From positions 1 through 43,680 of the forward strand of contig CALKOC010000049.1 of the NCBI GenBank assembly GCA_938091085.1: 43,680 bases of DNA, read 5' to 3'. Position numbers and translations under genes: made by a program. Source of the DNA: an uncultured Alphaproteobacteria bacterium (GTDB lineage: Bacteria; Pseudomonadota; Alphaproteobacteria; RS24). The notes beneath the pieces are model-generated. The model was not told the origin of the DNA and made no database searches. It saw nothing but the letters and a program-made list of their open reading frames with translations. Positions 26,262 to 36,194 of the stretch are shown piece by piece; the stretch's first letter is position 1, and each line of letters opens with the position of its first letter.

Positions 26262-27635
26262 CTATCGACCTTTGTTGGTTTCAGCATGCGCGGCGACAAG
26301 GCCGGTAGCTTGCTCTTCAAGGATTTGAACAACTTCACGTGAACGTGAGGCTGCAACCGAATGAAGCAACAATGTCGGAATAGCAACACAAAGACCCAGA
26401 ACAGTTGTCATGAGAGCTTGTGAAATACCACCAGCCATGAGTTTCGGATCGCCCGTACCAAACAATGTAATCGCTTGGAAGGTCAGGATCATACCTGTCA
26501 CCGTACCCAGAAGGCCGAGCAATGGCGCAACACCTGAAATTAACTTAATGGTGCTCAACCCACGCTCAAGCGCTGGCATCTCTTTCAAGATTGCATCATC
26601 AAGTTTAAGTTCCAGCGTTTCAACATCAACCGAACGGTTATTTGTGTAAGCTTCCCAAACACGACCCAGAGGGTTATCACCACCTGGCTGGCCAGACTCG
26701 AGTTGCTCATTGATGGACTTAGCTGTCAGAGTAAGACTGAAAATCCGTTCAAAGGCCAGTAATACACCAGCAATACCAAGAACAATAATGATGTAACCAA
26801 CAAGTCCACCCTGCCCGATACGTTCACTAAGATTTGGTGTTTGCAGGAAGAGGTCCAAAATTGCGCCGCGTGACGGATCAACGACACCAGCGGTTAACTC
26901 ACCTGGATCTGCATCAAGCAAATCGTCAGCACCATCCATAAAGCGTGCTGGTGGCTGGCGACCAAGTTCAACAAATTTACCGTCGCCTGCATAACGAAGG
27001 AAACGATTGTCACTAAGGGCTGTAAACGGACCTACACGAGTAATCTCGGCTGGGCCGGCGATACCATCAGGTGCAACAATTTGACCCGTAAATGTTTTGA
27101 CTTCACCTTGTGCTGTCATTTCTTGCTGAAGTGCATACCAGAGACCTTCAAGTTCTTTAATCTTTGGCAGACCTTTTGACTTGGCAAGCTCATCAAGAGC
27201 TGGCAGACGGCCAGTAATTTCACCACTAATGATACTTGAACCTACTTGTGCGCTAGTTTCACCGGAAACCTGACGAACAACCCCAAAGAGTTCACCAAAC
27301 ACACCGAGGCGTTCATTCAGCAGACCTTCAAGTTCAGCTAGTTGCAGCTCATTAGCGTTAAATGTTGCTTCAAGCCGCTCACTGCGCGCTTCTTCAACAC
27401 CGATTTTACGGTTAACATCATCAAGCATAGATTTACGCTTGTTGCGCTCATTAATAAATTGGCGTTCGCGTTTTTTATTAGCTGAGTTATCAGTTACGCG
27501 ACCTTCTTTGACCCGCTCAAGTAGCTGTTGAAGGGTAAGAGGCTCGTCCTTTACGGGGGTTTCAGCTTCTTGTGCTACGGCATTAGAAGCGAAAAAACCG
27601 CAAACCAGAAATGTTAAAAGTGTTTTACGAAACAT
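26262..27635 (-). CDS. TtpC-like MotA/TolQ/ExbB protein with periplasmic extension
   Basis: A 457-residue protein: signal peptide (about 1-21, FFASNAVAQ), a long periplasmic coiled-coil region (about 35-110, rich in Glu, Lys and Arg), a mixed domain, and from about residue 280 a MotA/TolQ/ExbB unit with three membrane helices and the core LISGVAPLLGLLGTVTGMILTFQAI. This layout is that of TtpC, required for the Vibrio TonB2 system. It precedes exbB in the operon, as expected. The two ExbB-like proteins share the GLLGTVTGM core but differ in length and role. Confidence 0.9.
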   Translation of the reverse strand: MFRKTLLTFLVCGFFASNAVAQEAETPVKDEPLTLQQLLERVKEGRVTDNSANKKRERQFINERNKRKSMLDDVNRKIGVEEARSERLEATFNANELQLAELEGLLNERLGVFGELFGVVRQVSGETSAQVGSSIISGEITGRLPALDELAKSKGLPKIKELEGLWYALQQEMTAQGEVKTFTGQIVAPDGIAGPAEITRVGPFTALSDNRFLRYAGDGKFVELGRQPPARFMDGADDLLDADPGELTAGVVDPSRGAILDLFLQTPNLSERIGQGGLVGYIIIVLGIAGVLLAFERIFSLTLTAKSINEQLESGQPGGDNPLGRVWEAYTNNRSVDVETLELKLDDAILKEMPALERGLSTIKLISGVAPLLGLLGTVTGMILTFQAITLFGTGDPKLMAGGISQALMTTVLGLCVAIPTLLLHSVAASRSREVVQILEEQATGLVAAHAETNKGR

Positions 27636-27637
27636 GA

Positions 27638-28444
27638 TTAGTTCCCCCCATTAGCGCCAAACAAAGGCACGACCATTAGATTTGGTGCAGCTTGTTCGCG
27701 AGCAATTCTTAAATTGGTACGAATTTCAGCATCAAAGTCGCCGTCTAGGTCAACCCAATCGCCGTCAGCTTGTGACCACACACCACTCTCTTCTCCGTCA
27801 AGCGTTTGATAGAGCCATGAAACACGACCTAGGCGAAGGAAGTTAACAGTACGATTCACTCCATCAACTGTAAGTTCGCCTTCATAGGCCTCAATCGTAC
27901 GGCCATATTCGTTTTCAATTTCGAAAGCTTCCAAAATTTTACGATATTTTTCAGCAGGGTTTGCATCTGAACGATCCATCAGATCGCGTAAACGAGCAAC
28001 ACGTGCTTTACGTTCAGCGATAAGAAATGGTGTGTCGAGATTTACAAATGCTTCCAGACCATCGATCATTTTAAACATGTGAGGGATGATTGTCCGGTCG
28101 ATAGTCGTAACGTCTTCGATTTCCTGACGTATCTTAACCATCTCTTCTCGCTGGGCTTTGATAAGCTTTTCCAACTGGGCGTTGTACTCTCTAAGCTCTT
28201 CAAGTTGTCTTACAGATGCTCTATACTCCATTACGAGTTCAGCGGTTTGATCATCCAATGTATCAATCTTCTTTTGAGAATTTGATCCATCAGTAACAGA
28301 ACCAGTTGCTGTTGACTGAACCTGAGCAAGCACTTCTTGAGCATTCGCCTGAAAAATTAAAGCAATAAATACAAATAAACTTGCCATCGCAGTGATAAAA
28401 ATACGATGCAAGAGGACATTGCTGTTTGTATAAGCCTTAGGCAT
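27638..28444 (-). CDS. DUF3450 periplasmic coiled-coil protein
   Basis: A 268-residue DUF3450 protein. Residues about 12-36 form the signal peptide (ending FQANAQE), residues about 65-115 are a strong coiled coil (QLEELREYNAQLEKLIKAQ), and the C-terminal half carries the conserved RLGRVSWLYQTLDG and a final NLMVVPLFG. DUF3450 genes occur first in TonB2-type clusters, and here it is the first gene of the operon, 2 bases before the TtpC-like gene. The role is unknown, probably as a periplasmic spacer or partner of TtpC. GAGGGA precedes the ATG. Confidence 0.9.
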   Translation of the reverse strand: MPKAYTNSNVLLHRIFITAMASLFVFIALIFQANAQEVLAQVQSTATGSVTDGSNSQKKIDTLDDQTAELVMEYRASVRQLEELREYNAQLEKLIKAQREEMVKIRQEIEDVTTIDRTIIPHMFKMIDGLEAFVNLDTPFLIAERKARVARLRDLMDRSDANPAEKYRKILEAFEIENEYGRTIEAYEGELTVDGVNRTVNFLRLGRVSWLYQTLDGEESGVWSQADGDWVDLDGDFDAEIRTNLRIAREQAAPNLMVVPLFGANGGN

Positions 28445-28510
28445 ATCTAGTCCCTCACTAAAATAAGAATACGGCTTAAAACCGTTTTAGAAAAATATTC
28501 ATCAATTTAC

Positions 28511-28551
28511 TCTCATATCAAAGCGTTAAAATCAAGTCGTGTAATATGAGA
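28511..28551. promoter_or_regulatory. Inverted repeat upstream of the TonB operon
   Basis: TCTCATAT (28511-28518) and ATATGAGA (28544-28551) are perfect inverted repeats 25 bases apart in the 150-base gap between the FGE gene and DUF3450. There is no T-rich tail on the minus strand, so a terminator is unlikely. An operator or bent regulatory site for the TonB operon is possible. It does not resemble a classical Fur box. Confidence 0.35.
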
Positions 28552-28594
28552 AACTCAATTAATTTCCTATCAAGAGTGTTAGTGAATCACCAAT

Positions 28595-29614
28595 TTAAGG
28601 GGATTTGCGTTTAATAGTTCTAAAACCAAGATGATTTGTCCCCAAGCCAGTTTCTTGCGGCTGTCTTGCTGCAGGTCTATATCTAAGGCAATAATTTTGC
28701 GCACAAAGATAAGAACCCCCTTTAATTACATGCACTTCCGCAACACCATTGGTCTGTACTTTAGCCTTTAAAGCATTATCAGGATGACTATGTTCAATTA
28801 CGTTACGCTCCGCGAGGTAAGAATCATCTGTCCACTCCCAAACATTACCAATCATATCTAACAGACCGTTATTATTCTCAGGAAAACATCCCACAGGCGC
28901 GATAAATTGATATCCATCTTCGCCAGTTCCCATTACAGGGAATCGCCCCTGCCAAGTATTGGCCATATATATGTCATCTGGATAGGCCTCATCGCCCCAT
29001 GCGTATCGCGCATCAGTTCCAGCCTTGGCAGCATATTCCCACTCAGCCTCACTTGGTAAATCGCTCCCTTTCCATTCCGCATAGGCTTTGGCATCTTCGA
29101 GAGCGATATGCACAACAGGATAATGGTCCTTATTCTTGATATCAGTTAACGGCCCTTCTGGATGTCGCCAGTTAGCCCCAGCAACAAATTGCCACCAATT
29201 CATGTAACTTAAACTGTAAAACTTTTCGGGCGGACTAAAGACAGCGGATCCCGGCACAAGAAGTTCTTCAGAGATATCTGGATATAATTCCTTATCTAGC
29301 CCACGTTCTGCGAGAGTTACGTAGCCTGTGGCTTTCACAAATTCTGAGAATTGAGCATTCGTGACCTCATATTTGTCTATATAAAAGTCATCAATAATAA
29401 TTTTTTGGCGTCCCCGTTCCTCGGGATAGCCAGAACTGTCTCCTATTATAAAGCTGCCACCCTGAATAAAGACTTTTTCGTATTTAGGAGTATCGCATTG
29501 TGCTTTTTGTTGAGGCGTTCTGGTACTGGTTAGATAATAAACACCGGCGATGAAACAAGAAATAAGTAAAGTCACCATCACAGCGAGATAAGTCTTTTTT
29601 TCGGAAAAGTTCAT
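28595..29614 (-). CDS. Formylglycine-generating enzyme (SUMF1/FGE family), membrane-anchored
   Basis: A 339-residue FGE-sulfatase-fold protein that converts an active-site Cys of type I sulfatases to formylglycine. Residues about 10-29 form a hydrophobic anchor or signal, followed by a periplasmic domain with FIQGGSFIIGDSSGYPEE, DKYEVTNAQF, LPSEAEWEYAAKAG and MIGNVWEWTDD. The two redox cysteines of true FGEs (human C336 and C341) are present as C304 and C309 in KGGSYLCAQNYCLRYRPAAR, so this looks enzymatically active rather than a cysteine-less paralogue. No sulfatase lies in the window. A GGAG site precedes the ATG by 8 bases. Confidence 0.9.
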   Translation of the reverse strand: MNFSEKKTYLAVMVTLLISCFIAGVYYLTSTRTPQQKAQCDTPKYEKVFIQGGSFIIGDSSGYPEERGRQKIIIDDFYIDKYEVTNAQFSEFVKATGYVTLAERGLDKELYPDISEELLVPGSAVFSPPEKFYSLSYMNWWQFVAGANWRHPEGPLTDIKNKDHYPVVHIALEDAKAYAEWKGSDLPSEAEWEYAAKAGTDARYAWGDEAYPDDIYMANTWQGRFPVMGTGEDGYQFIAPVGCFPENNNGLLDMIGNVWEWTDDSYLAERNVIEHSHPDNALKAKVQTNGVAEVHVIKGGSYLCAQNYCLRYRPAARQPQETGLGTNHLGFRTIKRKSP

Positions 29615-29630
29615 ATCCTAGGCTCCATGA

Positions 29631-29650
29631 TTTATTATTAAGATAATAAA
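29631..29650 (-). repeat. AT-only inverted repeat downstream of tRNA-Lys
   Basis: TTTATTAT (29631-29638) and ATAATAAA (29643-29650) are perfect inverted repeats with a four-base loop, between tRNA-Lys and the FGE gene. As an A-T stem it is weak; it may help end the tRNA transcript or mark the FGE promoter region. Confidence 0.25.
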
Positions 29651-29682
29651 ATGTCTTATTATATGAAGTAAGTCTAGGTAAC

Positions 29683-29758
29683 TGGTGAGCCCTGCAGGAA
29701 TCGAACCTGCGACCCACTGATTAAAAGTCAGTTGCTCTACCAACTGAGCTAAGGGCCC
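29683..29758 (-). tRNA. tRNA-Lys (anticodon UUU)
   Basis: The minus strand folds as a complete cloverleaf of 76 bases including an encoded CCA. The acceptor stem GGGCCCT pairs with AGGGCTC (one G-T pair), the D arm is AGCTCAGTTGGTAGAGC, and the anticodon stem ACTGA/TCAGT carries loop CTTTTAA with anticodon TTT. The T arm has GGTTCGATTCC. It reads both lysine codons. It lies between tgt and the FGE gene. Confidence 0.98.
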
Positions 29759-29845
29759 TTCCAGTAAGCGGGATATAGACCAACTTACACGCCGATTCCA
29801 GACTTATTTTCATGATAGGTACAATTCGTCTCACCCACCCCTAAA

Positions 29846-30982
29846 TTATACCTTATCTATTGGGGATATATCGCCTTCATTTTGGTCTCTATAAAAGGCC
29901 TCAACAAAAGCATCAAATGTACCCGCCTCAATATTCTTCCGCATTTCTTGCATGAGTGACTGGTAATAATGGAGGTTATTCCAAGTCAGTAACATTGCCG
30001 CAAGATACTCACCACATCTTACCAGATGATGAAGATAAGCGCGGCTATATGAACTTGCTGCTGGGCAATCACTTTCTTCATCAAGTGGTCGCGGATCATT
30101 TGCATGACGGGCATTTTTTAAATTTACCTTGCCTTTGCGCGTATATGCCAAACCGTGACGCCCGGCGCGGGTCGGCATAACACAATCAAACATATCAATA
30201 CCCCTAGAGACTGCCTGAACAAGATCTTCGGGCGTTCCGACCCCCATCAGATAACGCGGTTTGTTCTCAGGCATCGCCGGTACTGTAAAATCCAGCACTT
30301 TCAGCATTTCCTCTTGCCCCTCACCTACGGCTAGCCCGCCAACAGCATATCCGTCAAAACCTATTTCCAAGAGATTTGATACACTCTCTAATCGAAGACT
30401 CTCATAAATCCCGCCCTGAACAATCCCAAAGAGCGCATCACCTTCGCCCTTATCGTATTGTTGGAAAGCCTTTTTTGATCTTTCTGCCCAGCGCGTAGAT
30501 AAAGCCATCGAGTCACGCGCCTGTTTTTCGGTCGCCGGAAATGGTGTGCATTCGTCCAAAATCATTCGGATATTTGCGCCTAAAAGCGTTTGTATTTCGA
30601 TGCTGCGCTCAGGTGTGAGCATATATGAACTGCCGTCAATATGGCTTTGGAAATTAACCCCTTCCTCGCTCATTTGCCGAAGCTTAGAAAGCGACATCAC
30701 CTGAAACCCTCCGCTATCTGTAAGAATTGGGCCATCCCATTTCATAAAATCATGCAAACCACCAAGCGCCGCAACTTCTTCAGCACCCGGGCGCAACATG
30801 AGGTGATAGGTGTTGCCAAGAACAATGTCGGCGCCAAGGTCTTTGACCTGATCCATATACATTGCTTTGACAGTTCCTGCAGTTCCAACGGGCATAAAGG
30901 CAGGGGTTCTTATTTCACCTCTCGGGGTGATTACTGTGCCATGTCTTGCTTGGCCATCCTTTGAATGAAGTATGAAATCCAT
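29846..30982 (-). CDS. tgt: tRNA-guanine transglycosylase Tgt with a degenerate zinc site
   Basis: A 378-residue TIM-barrel enzyme that exchanges G34 for preQ1 in tRNAs with GUN anticodons. Catalytic motifs are intact: [10 protein letters not shown] with the base Asp, and [15 protein letters not shown] with the nucleophilic Asp. The Z. mobilis zinc ligands C318, C320, C323 and H349 correspond, at a constant offset of 14, to S304, C306, A309 and N335 here, so three of four are missing. A partial loss (CPAS-type) is known to me from alphaproteobacteria, but the His to Asn change goes further. It starts 8 bases after queA, its pathway partner. AGGGG precedes the ATG. Confidence 0.96.
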   Translation of the reverse strand: MDFILHSKDGQARHGTVITPRGEIRTPAFMPVGTAGTVKAMYMDQVKDLGADIVLGNTYHLMLRPGAEEVAALGGLHDFMKWDGPILTDSGGFQVMSLSKLRQMSEEGVNFQSHIDGSSYMLTPERSIEIQTLLGANIRMILDECTPFPATEKQARDSMALSTRWAERSKKAFQQYDKGEGDALFGIVQGGIYESLRLESVSNLLEIGFDGYAVGGLAVGEGQEEMLKVLDFTVPAMPENKPRYLMGVGTPEDLVQAVSRGIDMFDCVMPTRAGRHGLAYTRKGKVNLKNARHANDPRPLDEESDCPAASSYSRAYLHHLVRCGEYLAAMLLTWNNLHYYQSLMQEMRKNIEAGTFDAFVEAFYRDQNEGDISPIDKV

Positions 30983-30990
30983 GGAGACCC

Positions 30991-32079
30991 CTAATTATCT
31001 TTATTAGCCAATTCCAGTAAGCATGCATCGCCATAAGAATAAAACCTGTACTTATTTTGGACAGCATAGTCATAAGCTTTTTTCATTGTATTCAGCCCAG
31101 AAAAAGCTGACACAAGCATGAATAAAGTTGATTTAGGCAAATGAAAATTGGTCAACAGCATATCAGCTGCCCTAAAACGATAACCGGGCTTAATGAAAAT
31201 ATCAGTCGTATCTGCAAATGGTTCAATCACCCCATTGTCTCTCGTAGCTGACTCCAACAATCTCAAAGATGTTGTGCCAACACAGCAAATCTTATGTCCA
31301 CCTCTTTTCACATTATTAAGCCTGTCAGCTACCTCAGGCTTAACTTCCCCCCATTCAGCATGCATTTTGTGATTATCTGTGTTTTCAGCTTTAACAGGCA
31401 AAAAAGTCCCTGCCCCCACGTGCAAGGTTACACGGCATATTTCCACCCCCTTTGCCTCAAGTTCAGCCTGTAAATGGGGCGTAAAATGAAGTCCTGCTGT
31501 TGGAGCCGCAACTGCGCCGTCATGTTCGGCAAATAATGTTTGATAATCATGATTATCTTTTTCATCAGGCGTGCGTTTGCCTGCAATGTAAGGCGGTAAG
31601 GGCATAGATCCGATTAGCCCAAGAAGGGCGTCCATCTTGTCCAGTGATAAGTTAAAATCAATGATGGCTTCACCCTGTTCTCTTGCCAGAACAGTTGCGG
31701 GAAAAGCGCCGCCATCCTTACTTTCAAAAAGGATAACATCACCCAGCTTAACCTTTTTTGCTGGTTTCAAAAGGCATTTCCAAATACTCGAACCTTGCCG
31801 TTCAATTAGATTCAGTTCAATTTGAGCGCCCTGATTTTGTTCAGAACCATCACTAGATTCGCGTAAACGTGTTCCTGTCAGCTTGGCAGGTATAACGCGT
31901 GTATCATTCACAACCAGAACATCTCCCTTGGAAAGGTAGGATGTCATATCAAGGATAATTTTATCAGTTAGTTGACCGTCTGATGAGACATGGAGCAATT
32001 TAGCCGCATCACGGGGTGACGCTGGGCGTAATGCAATCAGCTCGTCGGGCAGATCAAAGTCAAAAGCTTCAACCTGCAT
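30991..32079 (-). CDS. queA: S-adenosylmethionine:tRNA ribosyltransferase-isomerase QueA
   Basis: A 362-residue enzyme that converts preQ1 in tRNA to epoxyqueuosine using the ribosyl part of AdoMet. The family signatures are clear: [21 protein letters not shown] at the start, [44 protein letters not shown], and [20 protein letters not shown]. Length is typical. It is 8 bases downstream of the cyclophilin gene and 8 bases upstream of tgt. queA-tgt adjacency supports a queuosine operon. Confidence 0.97.
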   Translation of the reverse strand: MQVEAFDFDLPDELIALRPASPRDAAKLLHVSSDGQLTDKIILDMTSYLSKGDVLVVNDTRVIPAKLTGTRLRESSDGSEQNQGAQIELNLIERQGSSIWKCLLKPAKKVKLGDVILFESKDGGAFPATVLAREQGEAIIDFNLSLDKMDALLGLIGSMPLPPYIAGKRTPDEKDNHDYQTLFAEHDGAVAAPTAGLHFTPHLQAELEAKGVEICRVTLHVGAGTFLPVKAENTDNHKMHAEWGEVKPEVADRLNNVKRGGHKICCVGTTSLRLLESATRDNGVIEPFADTTDIFIKPGYRFRAADMLLTNFHLPKSTLFMLVSAFSGLNTMKKAYDYAVQNKYRFYSYGDACLLELANKDN

Positions 32080-32087
32080 ACGCTTTG

Positions 32088-32627
32088 CTATTCGTCATCA
32101 GTGTCCGCAGGGCGCATGGTTACAATATAGTCAGGCTCTTCAGGTGGTTCACCTTTAGCAATAGCATCTACATGCTCCATGCCTTCTATGACTTCTGCGA
32201 AAACGGTATATTGCCGATTAAGAAATTCAGCATCTTCTAAACAGATAAAAAATTGGCTATTTGCACTGTCCGGGTGCTGAGAGCGGGCCATACCAATAGT
32301 CCCGCGCAAAAATGGCTCAGGCGAAAACTCTGCCCGTAAATCAGGATAGTCAGAGCCTCCCATACCCGTGCCGGTTGGGTCACCAGTTTGAGCCATAAAA
32401 CCATCAATTACACGATGAAAGATAATATTGTCGTAAAATTTTAGATCAGCGAGTTGCTTCATTCTTTCAACATGTTTTGGTGCCAAATCATCCCTGAGAC
32501 GAATTTTGACTGTACCGGTACTAAGTTCCAATATCATGACAGACTCCTTTTCTGACGCGAATGCAGGGGATAGGGAAAGAGGTAGAATGATACCGAAAAA
32601 TGTAAATAAACATATAATGTTACGCAT
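32088..32627 (-). CDS. Periplasmic cyclophilin-type peptidyl-prolyl isomerase
   Basis: A cyclophilin-fold PPIase of 179 residues with a signal peptide (LFTFFGIILPLSLSPAFA, about 5-24), so exported. The catalytic core has FYDNIIFHRVIDGFMAQTGD with the essential Arg of FHRV, and MARSQHPDSANSQFFICL. The ATG at 32627 is preferred; a TTG one codon earlier is equally close to the GGAGTG ribosome site. In alphaproteobacteria cyclophilin genes commonly lie between coaD and queA, as here. Confidence 0.92.
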   Translation of the reverse strand: MRNIICLFTFFGIILPLSLSPAFASEKESVMILELSTGTVKIRLRDDLAPKHVERMKQLADLKFYDNIIFHRVIDGFMAQTGDPTGTGMGGSDYPDLRAEFSPEPFLRGTIGMARSQHPDSANSQFFICLEDAEFLNRQYTVFAEVIEGMEHVDAIAKGEPPEEPDYIVTMRPADTDDE

Positions 32628-32647
32628 CAAATAACACTCCTAATAGA

Positions 32648-33142
32648 TTAATTTAACTTGGTTATTAGCTTTTCACATATAGATGTAGGGCAAAACATGC
32701 TGACATCACCTTTTAACTGAGCAATTTGTCGAACCTGAGTTGATGAAATATGCGAAATCTCAGGAGAGGCAGCAAGAAAAACTGTTTCAATAGGCGATGA
32801 TGTTTGCCGATTAATATTAGCCATCTGAGCCTCATAATTAAAATCACCAGTATTACGAAGACCTCGCAAGATAACATTGGCCCCATACTGCTCTGCAGCG
32901 TTAACCATAAGCCCTTCAAAAGCAGTAACCTGAACTTTATCCGTTTGATCCGGCAGACAATTAGCAATTTCTTGGGTTATCATTTCAATTCGTTCTTGAG
33001 TTGAAAAGATTGGCTTTTTTGTGGCGCTAACCCCGACACCGATAACAAGACTGTTCACAAGGCTTAAGCCACGAGTAATGATATCGAGATGACCGAAGGT
33101 TAATGGATCAAAACTTCCCGGATAAAAACCTTTAAGCATCAT
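32648..33142 (-). CDS. coaD: Phosphopantetheine adenylyltransferase CoaD
   Basis: A 164-residue nucleotidyltransferase of CoA synthesis that makes dephospho-CoA from 4'-phosphopantetheine and ATP. The TxGH motif is T15-F-G-H18 in [14 protein letters not shown], and [21 protein letters not shown] and the late [10 protein letters not shown] are typical. The first ATG overlaps the gyrA stop (ATGA); a second ATG one codon on (33139) has better spacing from GGGG and could be the true start. Confidence 0.96.
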   Translation of the reverse strand: MMLKGFYPGSFDPLTFGHLDIITRGLSLVNSLVIGVGVSATKKPIFSTQERIEMITQEIANCLPDQTDKVQVTAFEGLMVNAAEQYGANVILRGLRNTGDFNYEAQMANINRQTSSPIETVFLAASPEISHISSTQVRQIAQLKGDVSMFCPTSICEKLITKLN

Positions 33143-36069
33143 GCATCCCCTGCGTCTGATGTATCATTAGGCGTATCATCTGGAGAGTTTTCAGAGCCTT
33201 CATCGCCACCTGAGTCTTCTTCGTCAGGGATAGCTTCATCAGAAGTCTCGCTCAGACAAATCACGGAAACCACATTAGCGTCCTCATCTGTCTTGAAGAT
33301 GGTGACCCCTTGGGTATTCCGTCCCGCAACACGCACATCATTCACCGGACATCTTATCAAAGTCCCACTATTCGTCACTAGCATAATTTGGTCTGTTTCC
33401 TTGACCGGGAAGGAGGCAATTAAAGGCCCATTCCTGTCGGTTACAGTCATGGCAATTATGCCTTTACCGCCACGGCCAGAAACACGGTATTCGTAGGCCG
33501 ATGAACGTTTTCCATAACCGTTCTCGCTTACAGTCAAAAGGAATTGCTCTTGCGCACCCATGGCGGCGTAACGCTCAGGGCTAAGAACAGCCTCTTCAGT
33601 AGTTTCTTCTAGCTCGGCTTCTTTAAATTCCTCGTCAGTGCCATCGGTTGCGCGCCGAAGCATCGCAGCTTGTTTCAAATAGCTGTTTCGTTCTGCCGGA
33701 GAAGCGTCGCTATGCATCAAAATTGAGAGAGAAATAACCTTCTCATCTTTCCCCAATTTGATGCCGCGGACACCCGTTGAATTGCGACTACGGAAAACCC
33801 GGACAGCGGTCACTGGGAAGCGAATACAACGCCCTGCATCATTGGTAAGCAGCACATCGTCATTCTCAGTACACAGCTCAACGCCGACAATAAACTCACC
33901 CTCTTCGGGCTTCATGGCTATTTTGCCACTTTTGTTAATATTGACAAAATCCGACAAGTCATTGCGCCGCACATTACCAAAGCCTGTGGCGAACATGACG
34001 TGATAATCACTCCAACTATCTTCATCTTGAGGAAGCGCCATAATAGCAGCAATGGTCTCATCTTCCTGAAGGGGCAGCAGATTAACGAGCGCCTTACCAC
34101 GAGATTGCGGATTACCGACCGGCAAACGCCAGACTTTCATTTTGTAGACCATGCCGGTTGTTGAGAAGAACAAAACGGGCTGATGTGTATTAGCCGCGAA
34201 GATACGCGTAACGAAATCTTCATCCTTGGTAGACATACCAGAACGGCCTTTACCACCTCTTTTTTGCGCTCGGTATGTTGATAATGGAACACGTTTAATG
34301 TAACCGGAATGACTGACTGTCACGACCATTTCTTCCGAAGGAATAAGGTCTTCATCATCAACTTCAAACTCATCATCAATAATTTCAGTCCGCCGCGGTG
34401 TCGCAAACTCATCTCTCACGGATGTTAATTCATCACTGATAATTGAGAGAACACGCTCACGGCTACCGAGAATATCAAGGTAATCCGTTATCTTCCCGCC
34501 AAGTTCACTCAGTTCGTCACCAATCTCGTCTCGGCCCATTGCTGTCAGGCGTTGGAGACGAAGCTCAAGAATAGCGCGCGCCTGAGCTTCACTGAGGACG
34601 TATTTACCTTTATCATCAATACGATGACGTGGGTCATCAATTAGACGGATAAGATCAGCAACATCTTCAGCATCCCAAGCACGGGTCATAAGTTGCTCAC
34701 GTGCAATTTGTGGTGAAGCAGCTTTGCGGATAACCGCAATTACCTCATCAATATTGGCCACTGCAATCGCCAAACCAACCAAAACATGCGCTCTGTCGCG
34801 CGCCTTATCAAGCTCAAACTTACTGCGGCGGGTAACCACAACTTCGCGGAAAGCAATGAAAGCCTGCAATATAGAGCGGAGATTAAGGAGTTCCGGCTTA
34901 CCACTATTGAGCGCAAGCATATTTGCACCAAAGCTGGTTTGCAGGCTGGAGAAGCGGTAAAGTTGGTTCAGCACCACCTCTGGAACAGCCTCCCGTTTCA
35001 ATTCTACAACAACCCTCATGCCGTCGCGGTCGGACTCGTCGCGAATATCAGCAATGCCTTCAAGTGTTTTCTCACGCACCAGCTCTGCGATTTTTTCAAT
35101 CATGGTGGTTTTATTAACTTGGTATGGAATTTCAGTAACGATAATCGCAAGACGTCCCTTACGAATTTCCTCAACCTCAGCCTTGCCTCTCATGACGATG
35201 GAGCCACGCCCAGTCAAAATGGCAGACAGTGCACCTCTTCGCCCTAAGATTTGACCACCTGTTGGGAAGTCAGGGCCTGGGACGATGGCATTTAGTTCAC
35301 CATCTTCAAGTTCTGGATTGGTAATTAGAGCCAAAGTAGCATTAATCACTTCCCCAAGATTATGCGGGGGAATATTTGTCGCCATACCAACTGCGATACC
35401 ATTTGCCCCATTAACAAGAAGATTTGGAAACCGCGCTGGCAAAACAACTGGTTCACGCTCTGAGTTGTCATAGTTATCCTGAAAATCAACTGTGTTGCGG
35501 TCAATGTCTTCAAGCAGCGAATGCGCTGGCTTGGCCATCCTGACCTCGGTATAACGCATAGCTGCAGCTGGGTCTCCGTCAATTGACCCAAAATTGCCCT
35601 GCCCGTCCAAAAGAGGCAACCGCATAGAAAAGCTCTGCGCCATCCGAACCAAGGCGTCATAAATTGATTGGTCACCATGAGGGTGATATTTACCAATGAC
35701 ATCACCGACAACGCGTGCAGATTTACGATAAGGTTTATTGAAGTCGTAGCCGTTTTCGTTCATTGAAAACAGAATTCGGCGGTGAACAGGCTTCAAACCA
35801 TCCCTGACATCGGGCAAAGCGCGACTGACAATCACACTCATTGCATAATCGAGATAAGATGTTCGCATCTCATCTTCGATATTGATGGGGCTGACGTCAA
35901 AATCAGGAGGAACTTCGCCTCCGCTACCCGATGTTACAGGGGGAGTTACCGGCGGATCATTTCCGTCATCATCGCCACCTGTACTTGCTTCCTTTGATGA
36001 TATTTCATCTTCAGGAAGTGTATCTGTTTCGACTTCATCGTCTTGAGAATTGTCAGAGTCTTCAATCAA
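33139..36069 (-). CDS. gyrA: DNA gyrase subunit A with acidic extensions
   Basis: A 976-residue type IIA topoisomerase subunit (E. coli 875). The breakage-reunion domain holds catalytic Y173 in [11 protein letters not shown] (E. coli Y122). The GyrA box QKRGGKG in the C-terminal beta-pinwheel marks it as gyrase, not ParC. The first 55 residues are an acidic, Pro/Gly-rich extension and the C-terminus is another acidic tail. The residue matching E. coli S83 is Q134, with D138 matching D87. The start is TTG at 36069 after seven A; no ATG or GTG occurs before residue 68, which would remove the conserved SPINIEDEM. First gene of gyrA-coaD-ppi-queA-tgt. Confidence 0.97.
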   Translation of the reverse strand: MIEDSDNSQDDEVETDTLPEDEISSKEASTGGDDDGNDPPVTPPVTSGSGGEVPPDFDVSPINIEDEMRTSYLDYAMSVIVSRALPDVRDGLKPVHRRILFSMNENGYDFNKPYRKSARVVGDVIGKYHPHGDQSIYDALVRMAQSFSMRLPLLDGQGNFGSIDGDPAAAMRYTEVRMAKPAHSLLEDIDRNTVDFQDNYDNSEREPVVLPARFPNLLVNGANGIAVGMATNIPPHNLGEVINATLALITNPELEDGELNAIVPGPDFPTGGQILGRRGALSAILTGRGSIVMRGKAEVEEIRKGRLAIIVTEIPYQVNKTTMIEKIAELVREKTLEGIADIRDESDRDGMRVVVELKREAVPEVVLNQLYRFSSLQTSFGANMLALNSGKPELLNLRSILQAFIAFREVVVTRRSKFELDKARDRAHVLVGLAIAVANIDEVIAVIRKAASPQIAREQLMTRAWDAEDVADLIRLIDDPRHRIDDKGKYVLSEAQARAILELRLQRLTAMGRDEIGDELSELGGKITDYLDILGSRERVLSIISDELTSVRDEFATPRRTEIIDDEFEVDDEDLIPSEEMVVTVSHSGYIKRVPLSTYRAQKRGGKGRSGMSTKDEDFVTRIFAANTHQPVLFFSTTGMVYKMKVWRLPVGNPQSRGKALVNLLPLQEDETIAAIMALPQDEDSWSDYHVMFATGFGNVRRNDLSDFVNINKSGKIAMKPEEGEFIVGVELCTENDDVLLTNDAGRCIRFPVTAVRVFRSRNSTGVRGIKLGKDEKVISLSILMHSDASPAERNSYLKQAAMLRRATDGTDEEFKEAELEETTEEAVLSPERYAAMGAQEQFLLTVSENGYGKRSSAYEYRVSGRGGKGIIAMTVTDRNGPLIASFPVKETDQIMLVTNSGTLIRCPVNDVRVAGRNTQGVTIFKTDEDANVVSVICLSETSDEAIPDEEDSGGDEGSENSPDDTPNDTSDAGDA

Positions 36070-36194
36070 TTTTTTTGCTATTCCCGCGCTATTATTTCAG
36101 GAGAAATCCCATCACTTTTTATAGCATTTTTAGGCTATGAGTCGCAATAATTCCTTACAATGGAAACGGGAAAATTTATTTTTAAATCAATGGG

